Shown here: piece after piece, positions 6,057 through 10,582 of the stretch | Layout: each line of letters starts with the position of its first letter | How positions within the stretch are numbered: the stretch's first letter is position 1 | Source of the DNA: Chloroflexi bacterium RBG_16_48_8 | Lineage (GTDB): Bacteria > Chloroflexota > Anaerolineae > Anaerolineales > E44-bin32 | Assembly: GCA_001795115.1 (NCBI GenBank) | Contig: MGNI01000101.1 | Location: 743-11,324, forward strand | DNA length: 10,582 nucleotides | Reading direction: 5' to 3' | Program-made: the position numbers and the translations under genes | Notes under the pieces: model-generated | Database searches by the model: none | Told to the model about the DNA's origin: nothing | What the model saw: the letters and a program-made list of their open reading frames with translations, nothing else

Positions 6057-6518
6057 TTAACTGTCCCTGGGACCCAAGCCCCTAATTTTTCTGTCCAGTT
6101 CCCATAATGCGAGTTTATTGCTTTCAAATCTCAACAGGCGATGTGCTTCTTCGAACTTTACCCATCTGTACTCGAGGTGCTCTTTGGAGAGTGTGATTGG
6201 GTCCTTTTCGACCAAGACACCGAAGCAATAGGAAGGGATCACATAAAGGTCCTCCCCCCAAAGTTGGCTATCCCTGTAAATGGTTACTGGAACGGGGAAT
6301 ACGGTATCAAGTTTGAGAAAGGCCGAATCCTCTTGGATGCCAGTTTCCTCAAGGGTTTCCCGCTTGGCCGCTTCGAGTGGCGTCTCGTCATCTTCGCCTC
6401 CTCCGGCTACGCTATGCCAATATCCTTCATCGGCTCTTCGAAAGATAGCGTATTCAAAATCCAAAGGGCGGACTCTCAGATAGGGGAAAATAAGCACTTG
6501 AAAAGGTGCTCTGACCAT
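6057..6518 (-). CDS. Nudix hydrolase, NudB-like
   Basis: This 153-residue protein is a single Nudix domain. The Nudix box fits G-x5-E-x7-REU-x-EE-x-G-U exactly at residues 39-61, from GGGEDDETPLEAAKRETL to EETGI, with the metal-binding glutamates E54, E57 and E58 present. The N-terminus MVRAPFQVLIFPYLRV, FEYAIFRRADEGYWHSVAGG, and the later LWGEDLYVIPSYCFGV and HLEYRWVKFEEA place it near dihydroneopterin triphosphate or dATP pyrophosphatases (NudB type), which release diphosphate from folate precursors or damaged nucleotides. The exact substrate is uncertain, because Nudix specificity is hard to read from the box. The ATG at 6518 has a weak GGTGA site close by. It is a single gene, about 180 bases downstream of the 303-residue protein gene on the same strand, and complete. 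Confidence 0.9.
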   Translation of the reverse strand: MVRAPFQVLIFPYLRVRPLDFEYAIFRRADEGYWHSVAGGGEDDETPLEAAKRETLEETGIQEDSAFLKLDTVFPVPVTIYRDSQLWGEDLYVIPSYCFGVLVEKDPITLSKEHLEYRWVKFEEAHRLLRFESNKLALWELDRKIRGLGPRDS

Positions 6519-6698
6519 CTTTCACCATTCCAATTGAGTGGCTGAGAATAATCATTTCGGGACCATCGAACCCTTAGATCATAGTGCTGCGCAGCGAAGC
6601 TTGCAAGCCCTGTGCCAATGTGCTCTGCCAGCAGATCTCGTCGTTCTGCCTTTATCCTCTGTCTCTTACACCTAATAGTTCCAGGGGTCCGACAAGGT

Positions 6699-7610
6699 TC
6701 ACTCCCCGATAGTAACTCGGAATGTACCACTCCATTTGCAATAATTGGAACAGTCTTGGCCTGCATAAGTCCCTTCAATGGTCTTGCCAACCAACTTGCC
6801 CTCTAAATGGGTGTAGTCCCCACAACCATCTGCCATGTTCTTTTCATCCTCTAGGATGATCTCTATATCAACTTCACCAGATTTATCTATCTGCCCTTTG
6901 ACATAGGGTTGGTCATTTGGATCGGAGGTGAAGCTTGATCCCGGGTAACTGACAAACTGGATCCAGTTGTGGTAAGGTGCACCATCTCCGCATGCACTGT
7001 CATGGGGAGGCGAATCGCTTTCCATTTCAAAGATCCATCGGACAGCTGAATCCGCGATAAAATTTAATTGAGGTTCTGCTGCGATTGTTCCCGATTCAGC
7101 TGATTCCGTGGACGATCCCCCACTTGTCTGTCCGCTTTCTTTTGTTTCTTGATCCATAGATGAGCCAGCTTCATCACTGGGCATTTCTCCAGCAGCTCCT
7201 CCTGCCTCCACAGAGGTTGGGCTAACTGTGTTCTGGGGCACCTTTGGGGAGTGTGCATTAGCTGTCTTCATGGCATTAACGGTAAGCACAGTGGCAGTGG
7301 CCACGGTCGCTATGCCGAGGATAGCTGCTGTGACACCTTTGCCAGGCAATGAGCTTATGATGGACTTCCCTATGTTGACGAAACCTTTAGATATTGGTTT
7401 AGGGGTCGCTACGGTATCCTGAACTGCACTTTTAGCAACTTTCCCTGTTTCGGCAGCAGATTTCTTAACTGATTCGACCCCTTCTTTGGTAGCTTCTTCA
7501 ATGGCACCGTTAATCGCTCCTTTCGTTGCACCTTCGATACCTTCGCTTGGGGGTTCAGAACTTTTATCTCCCTTTAACCATCGTCTTGAGTTACTTTTTC
7601 CTTCTTTCAT
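6699..7610 (-). CDS. Single-TM protein of unknown function with Cys-containing C-terminal domain (303 aa)
   Basis: I do not recognise the family. The N-terminal 70 residues are charged and then form repeating Ala/Lys/Glu helices (GATKGAINGAIEEATKEGVE and on to about residue 67), similar in look to amphipathic LEA-like repeats. One membrane helix spans about 93-115 (VTAAILGIATVATATVLTV). A Ser/Glu/Gly-rich linker (120-180) leads to a compact domain from about 182 to 303, with beta-type strands (VRWIFEME, HNWIQFVSYPG, GEVDIEIILEDE, WSGTFRVTIGE) and four cysteines (C207, C263, C287, C291) that could pair as disulfides if this part is outside the cell. There is no cleavable signal peptide. The ATG at 7610 has GGAGG ten bases upstream, and a 36-codon ORF overlaps its start. 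A surface-anchored sensor or adhesion domain is possible; nothing in the neighbours points to a role. Confidence 0.8.
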   Translation of the reverse strand: MKEGKSNSRRWLKGDKSSEPPSEGIEGATKGAINGAIEEATKEGVESVKKSAAETGKVAKSAVQDTVATPKPISKGFVNIGKSIISSLPGKGVTAAILGIATVATATVLTVNAMKTANAHSPKVPQNTVSPTSVEAGGAAGEMPSDEAGSSMDQETKESGQTSGGSSTESAESGTIAAEPQLNFIADSAVRWIFEMESDSPPHDSACGDGAPYHNWIQFVSYPGSSFTSDPNDQPYVKGQIDKSGEVDIEIILEDEKNMADGCGDYTHLEGKLVGKTIEGTYAGQDCSNYCKWSGTFRVTIGE

Positions 7611-7701
7611 TTGTTGTTATCCTCCATGGTCTGCTGGACATGGGATCTTGGATTTCGTATGGATTCTGGTTTTGGCTGGATGAGGCATGCGATTCATCCA
7701 T
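7591..7701 (-). CDS. Small leader ORF overlapping the 303-aa gene (36 aa)
   Basis: ATG at 7701 opens 36 codons (MDESHASSSQNQNPYEIQDP, then a basic end ERRKK) that stop at TAA 7593-7591, 20 bases inside the next gene in another frame. GAAGGA lies about nine bases before its ATG, at least as good a ribosome site as that of the large gene. The GGAGG of the large gene falls inside the leader. This arrangement would couple translation of the two. The composition is Ser/Asn/Gln-rich and has no known family. It may be a real small protein, a regulatory leader, or a chance frame. Confidence 0.35.
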   Translation of the reverse strand: MDESHASSSQNQNPYEIQDPMSSRPWRITTNERRKK

Positions 7702-7746
7702 TGTTACACATCCTTCAATGTTCAAAGTTAATACCCGGATCTGTGG

Positions 7747-7775
7747 TTTTTATTTATCGGCTAAGAAAGATTCAA
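7747..7775 (-). promoter_or_regulatory. Weak promoter candidate for the leader ORF and 303-aa gene
   Basis: On the minus strand TTGAAT (7775-7770) and TAAAAA (7752-7747) are separated by 17 bases, each matching four of six consensus positions. The site lies about 46 bases before the leader ATG. It is the best-spaced candidate I found in the gap but is not strong. Confidence 0.25.
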
Positions 7776-8078
7776 CGAGATATCTCAACCTGCATCCCCC
7801 TATCTCATTAAGCTTGCTCTCCTACCTATTTAAAGGGATGGTTTGGGTGCGTTACTGCCTAACTATTGGGATATGCCTGGCAGTATGCATTCACTCATCG
7901 AGAGCGAAATAATGGGAGTGATATTAGCTTTTGTAGGTCCTTGACGGCAAGGGGGCTTATTGGATGCTATAGAGGGGTGTGGGGGAACGCGTACAGCAAG
8001 AGGATTCTTGCTAGATGACTTCTTACTGAAATCGTTTCAGGATGATCTCTTTTGGAAAATGGGATGAGGTATACAAAA
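7776..8078. other. Gap of about 300 bases without a convincing gene
   Basis: No frame here shows a recognisable protein and no RNA gene is apparent. A plus-strand frame from 7526 to 7912 runs through part of it but has no ribosome site, no family resemblance and its first third is antisense to the 303-residue gene. A small hairpin, AGCAAGA-GGAT-TCTTGCT, lies at 7995-8012 without a T tract. Confidence 0.5.
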
Positions 8079-8152
8079 CTACCCACGATTCAAAGAGGGC
8101 GAATCGCAGGGGCTCAGACCCTTTGGGGTCCGGAATGGTAAATCGTGAATAG
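8079..8152 (-). terminator. Branched stem structure after the DUF1508 gene, terminator-like
   Basis: In the minus-strand transcript CUAUUCACGAUU (8152-8141) pairs with AAUCGUGGGUAG (8090-8079) over 12 positions, two of them G-U pairs. Inside lies a second hairpin, GGACCC-CAAA-GGGUCU (8131-8116). The outer stem is followed at once by TTTTG. The two G-U positions would be A-C mismatches on the plus strand, so the structure favours the minus-strand RNA. It begins 22 bases after the DUF1508 stop codon. An alternative stem, CGATTC/GAATCG, competes for the same 3' arm. Confidence 0.4.
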
Positions 8153-8174
8153 AAGGGATATGGGTGGGTATGGC

Positions 8175-8351
8175 TTAGGTTTGGTCTGATACCTCCGCCT
8201 TGGGGGCATTCTTCTTGACAGATTCAATGCCATTCTTGCAGCCAGCTTTAGAGGAATACCCTTCTCCCGTAGCAATAACTTGGTTGTTGTCCGCTCGTAG
8301 TCTCCAGCGGAACTCACCTTTCTTATCCTGGTAGATCTCGAACTTTGCCAT
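8175..8351 (-). CDS. YegP/DUF1508 family small protein (58 aa)
   Basis: The ATG at 8351 opens 58 codons ending at TAA 8177-8175. The sequence MAKFEIYQDKKGEFRWRLRA, then NNQVIATGEGYSSKAGCKNG and IESVKKNAP, is a textbook single DUF1508 repeat: a beta strand with FEIY, the FRWRL strand, G-E-G-Y-x-S-K, and the IESVKKNAP helix. E. coli YegP has two such repeats in about 110 residues; one-repeat forms of about 58-60 residues are common in other bacteria. The function is unknown; the fold is a small swapped beta-alpha unit and the protein is cytosolic. The ribosome site is weak (GAAGA). It is about 150 bases downstream of the GNAT gene on the same strand and probably a separate unit with its own 3' structure at 8079-8152. 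A longer overlapping frame at 8114-8362 is a shadow. Confidence 0.92.
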   Translation of the reverse strand: MAKFEIYQDKKGEFRWRLRADNNQVIATGEGYSSKAGCKNGIESVKKNAPKAEVSDQT

Positions 8352-8500
8352 GATGTCTTCAACGTGTCATATTTCTTTTATTGTAACCCAATTGATCATT
8401 TGAGATTAAGCAATGGAGAATATTTGAGTCCATCCAATCTGGATCGGGGTCGGATCTGGGAGATCTCTTACCAGGGTACTTATTCCTAATTTGGTCAGTA

Positions 8501-9493
8501 TCACAGTTCCAAACCCATGTAGCAATGTTCAAGGCGACGTTCGAAGCCAGCCGCCTCAACAGCCGAGACTACAGCCGGCATCCATTTAGGGACAGATATT
8601 TCGACACGTCGGTCTGGACTGAAGGTCACCACCTTGTGCATCAGGTACCCCACGATAAAGGGCGCTAGCTCTGGGTGTTCCGAATCAAGGCGGATTTCTA
8701 CATTGTTCAAACCTTTCCCGTGGGTGGGGATGGTGTATCCGAACCGGGTCACGATTTTTCCTTCTGGCAGCGTGCGGATCGCATAACTCTTCTGGTGCAT
8801 TCCTTGGGCAAACATGATGAGTGGCCATAACAGGCGCATCATAAGTGATAAACGGAAACGCCCCACTTCCACCGGTTCGTATTTAAGCAGGCTTTCTGGC
8901 GAGATTCGCTTTTCCAGTTCGTAGCGCGGTCGCCATTCAAAGCGTTTTAGTGCTGAGAGCGTGTACCCTTCTGGAAGGATAGGCTCAGATGGTGCTGCCT
9001 CTGGAATGACGTGGAATTCGATGCTGCCGCTGTAGTGATCGAAACCCAGGCTCTCGTAGAGTTGATAGGCAGGCAGGTTGCCGTCAATCACACCCAAGAA
9101 AGCCTTTTTCCCTCCATGTTCCCTGATCAAATCTAGGCCAGCTGCAACCAGCTTGCGGGCGATGCCGCGTCTCCGGTAAGCTGGCAATACACCAACCGTT
9201 CCAACGATCCACACATCTGTAGCACCACGTCGCTGAACTGTGGTAATTCCCACCAATTGATCCTCTTCTTCCCAGACGCAGCCTCGCATGAGATCCCGGG
9301 CGGGGGGAGAGAAGAGCTGGATCAAACGGACAAGTGGCCAGATGCGATTGAAATTTTTCACGCTTTCCTGGATCTGTTCCTTCTCATCGATTTGTACACT
9401 CCAGGATTCGTTTTCCGGATATTGAAAAGTCTCTGATAGTATATCGGCCATAAGGATAAAATCATCTGGAAGCTTGAGCAAGCGTATGGTCAT
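8501..9493 (-). CDS. GNAT family N-acetyltransferase with C-terminal extension (330 aa)
   Basis: The first GNAT domain covers about residues 1-160: a first strand and helix (MTIRLLKLPDDFILMADILS), then VGITTVQRRG, then motif A VGTVGVLPAYRRRGIARKLV (97-116) with the R-x-x-G-x-A loop that grips the acetyl-CoA pyrophosphate, then motif B NLPAYQLYESLGF (139-151). The remaining 170 residues, twice the length of a plain GNAT protein, include an LLWPLIMFAQGMHQKSYAIR segment and YLMHKVVTFSPDRRVEISVP near the end, followed by AVEAAGFERRLEHCYMGLEL, which looks like the end of a second, degenerate GNAT fold without a clear motif A. The acceptor is unknown. The start ATG at 9493 has GGGAG nine bases upstream. 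It stands between the flavoprotein gene and the DUF1508 gene, all on one strand with gaps above 100 bases. Confidence 0.88.
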   Translation of the reverse strand: MTIRLLKLPDDFILMADILSETFQYPENESWSVQIDEKEQIQESVKNFNRIWPLVRLIQLFSPPARDLMRGCVWEEEDQLVGITTVQRRGATDVWIVGTVGVLPAYRRRGIARKLVAAGLDLIREHGGKKAFLGVIDGNLPAYQLYESLGFDHYSGSIEFHVIPEAAPSEPILPEGYTLSALKRFEWRPRYELEKRISPESLLKYEPVEVGRFRLSLMMRLLWPLIMFAQGMHQKSYAIRTLPEGKIVTRFGYTIPTHGKGLNNVEIRLDSEHPELAPFIVGYLMHKVVTFSPDRRVEISVPKWMPAVVSAVEAAGFERRLEHCYMGLEL

Positions 9494-9600
9494 TGCTGAT
9501 TACTCCCGTGTTTTGTTGAACCTGATGTTTCTTCCTCGTTGAGGATAAATTCACAGATGGAAGATCAAACCTGTCTACATGCAGATTATTGGGTTGGATT

Positions 9601-10251
9601 TCACCTGTGAGAATGGATGATATATTCAGGGATCGGGACGTTTTTTCCTATCCGCGGGTCATTTACTGGGTCTTCAGCCCGCTGGTGGAAAGGAAGTAGA
9701 CCCGTCCAGACCAGCAAATCATCATCCTCCGGATCATCCACAGGAGGTCCTGTTCTTATCTTCGCGGAAGCATCGTCAATTGGGATGGATACCACCCCTG
9801 TTGAATTGAGCTCTTCTTGATTAGGTTTGCGAACATCCGCCCATCTCCCGGGCAGCATGTGCTCCATCAAGGCCTGTAGAGCCAATCGTTTTTCGTCATC
9901 AGTTTCAATGGAATTTCCGCGTCCGAATATAACCACCGATCTATAATTCATGGAATGATGAAAAGCAGATCGGGCAAGGACAAGCCCATCCAGTAGAGTT
10001 ATCGCAATGCAAACCTCATTTCCAGCTTCGATGTGCTTGATGAGTCGGCTAGTTTTGGAACCATGCAAGATGATCTTGTCCTCCATCCTGGCATGCATCG
10101 TTGGAATAACAAAGGGCTGTTTCTCCTGCGTAAATCCAACGTGGCAATAGAGGGCTTCATCAATGATTTTATAGATGGTCGATTTTTTGTAATTTGCGCG
10201 CTTGGAAACCCGCTTGATCTCATTTCGATGGGTTATTGGGAAGGTTGACAT
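9601..10251 (-). CDS. Pyridoxamine 5'-phosphate oxidase family / NimA-like flavoprotein
   Basis: This 216-residue split-barrel flavin-binding protein starts at ATG 10251, chosen because GAGG lies nine bases upstream; a TTG at 10320 would add 23 residues without family resemblance. Family signatures are KRANYKKSTIYKIIDEALYC (18-36 region) at the start, HVGFTQEKQPFVIPTMHAR, KIILHGSKTSRLIKHI, and the highly conserved DGLVLARSAFHHSMNYRSVV (88-107), followed by HMLPGRWADVR and SAKIRTGPP. These place it in the COG3467 group (nitroimidazole-resistance NimA-like proteins), which bind FMN or related cofactors. True members vary in substrate, so drug reduction is not implied. It is cytosolic, complete and of normal length, and appears to be a single gene. 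Confidence 0.93.
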   Translation of the reverse strand: MSTFPITHRNEIKRVSKRANYKKSTIYKIIDEALYCHVGFTQEKQPFVIPTMHARMEDKIILHGSKTSRLIKHIEAGNEVCIAITLLDGLVLARSAFHHSMNYRSVVIFGRGNSIETDDEKRLALQALMEHMLPGRWADVRKPNQEELNSTGVVSIPIDDASAKIRTGPPVDDPEDDDLLVWTGLLPFHQRAEDPVNDPRIGKNVPIPEYIIHSHR

Positions 10252-10319
10252 TGTATTTAACCTCAAAGTATCTGCTCTGATGGGGAAGGCAAGGTGAATA
10301 TTCTCCACCTCAAGCTGCA

Positions 10320-10526
10320 ATGATCCTACAGGATTGCAGCCAGAATAACAACAAGGCCACTGAAAAAATAGCCTTCAAGGTAGAAGAGATGTGTGCTTCT
10401 GGTGGTGTGGGTGTGATCCGTACCATTATTAATGATGGTTCAACTCAGTTGAGTGGTTTTTTCAGGGGAGTTATGCATACAATTGGCTTCCACAAAGATC
10501 GACCATGTAAGATCTCTTCATATTAA
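10320..10526 (+). CDS. Doubtful small ORF (68 aa)
   Basis: An open frame of 68 codons starts at ATG 10320 and ends at TAA 10526. It contains KVEEMCASGGVGVIRTIIND and two further Cys residues but matches no family I know. No ribosome binding site precedes the ATG. It covers most of the roughly 330 bases between the flavoprotein gene start and the right edge, which otherwise hold nothing coding on either strand. Two short palindromes lie within it. Confidence 0.25.
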   Translation: MILQDCSQNNNKATEKIAFKVEEMCASGGVGVIRTIINDGSTQLSGFFRGVMHTIGFHKDRPCKISSY

Positions 10527-10534
10527 TAAAGCCT

Positions 10535-10582
10535 GCCGCAGGTTTCTCTTCAGTATCTTCATCCAGACTGGGAACCTGCGGC
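10535..10582. repeat. 10-bp inverted repeat at the right edge
   Basis: GCCGCAGGTT (10535-10544) and AACCTGCGGC (10573-10582) are exact reverse complements with 28 bases between. The second arm ends at the last base of the window, so the true extent and any T tract after it cannot be seen. It could be a hairpin terminator of a gene to the right or a small repeat element. Confidence 0.5.

Noticed and set aside
6476..6790. 104-codon minus-strand ORF between the membrane protein and the Nudix gene
   Set aside because: It overlaps the ends of both neighbours in another frame, starts at a poor codon, and matches no family, although its middle part (LLAEHIGTGLASFAAQHYDL) looks faintly protein-like.
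7526..7912. 128-codon plus-strand ORF with hydrophobic segments
   Set aside because: Its first third is antisense to the 303-residue gene, it has no ribosome site, and the composition looks like a frame shadow of AT-rich DNA.
8114..8362. 82-codon minus-strand ORF over the DUF1508 gene
   Set aside because: It is the out-of-frame shadow of the clear 58-residue DUF1508 protein.
8359..8559. 66-codon minus-strand ORF downstream of the GNAT gene
   Set aside because: It starts inside the GNAT 3' end in another frame and shows no family or ribosome site.

Overview
The window looks like a chromosomal stretch from a free-living bacterium of moderate GC content. The PadR regulator (with its long N-terminal part), the NimA-type flavoprotein, the Nudix enzyme and the FAM173-like methyltransferase resemble proteins common in Chloroflexota. 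That assignment is a family-level impression and could be wrong. There are no rRNA, tRNA, transposase, phage or CRISPR features. Most genes lie on the minus strand, are widely spaced, and are preceded by their own ribosome binding sites.

Layout. 1-237 (-) is the 5' part of a ketopantoate-reductase-family gene that runs off the left edge, followed by a doubtful 64-residue ORF at 385-579 (-). 721-1944 (+) is the clearest operon: a PadR regulator behind a promoter and a 24-bp near-palindrome, then two small 86-residue proteins that are paralogous at their N-termini, closed by a GC-rich hairpin terminator at 2007-2027. From 2055 to 3098 (-) lie an intact SAM methyltransferase and, downstream, a family I inorganic-pyrophosphatase-like gene cut off after about 48 residues. 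3274-4075 (+) is a WD40-repeat remnant broken over several reading frames. 4173-4553 (-) encodes a small charged protein built from SGKDRR repeats, with a 10-bp inverted repeat upstream. 4803-5393 (-) is a membrane-anchored FAM173-like methyltransferase. 5606-5952 (-) is a frameshifted and truncated ribokinase. 6057-6518 (-) is a NudB-like Nudix hydrolase. 6699-7610 (-) is a 303-residue single-TM protein of unknown function, preceded by an overlapping 36-codon leader ORF. A gap of more than 450 bases follows, then a 58-residue YegP/DUF1508 protein at 8175-8351 (-) with a 12-bp stem terminator-like structure after its stop. 8501-9493 (-) is a two-part GNAT acetyltransferase and 9601-10251 (-) a NimA/pyridoxamine-oxidase-like flavoprotein. 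The right end holds one doubtful ORF and an inverted repeat at the very edge.

How the parts relate. Only the PadR operon is a convincing functional unit: an autoregulated repressor with two small partner proteins of unknown function. The rest reads as a loose neighbourhood of housekeeping-type single genes (metabolite repair, methylation, acetylation, flavoenzyme) mixed with at least three decaying genes (pyrophosphatase-like, WD40, ribokinase). This suggests a genomic region under weak selection. The best candidates for undescribed biology are the paired 86-residue proteins with PadR, the SGKDRR repeat protein, and the 303-residue membrane protein with its leader ORF.
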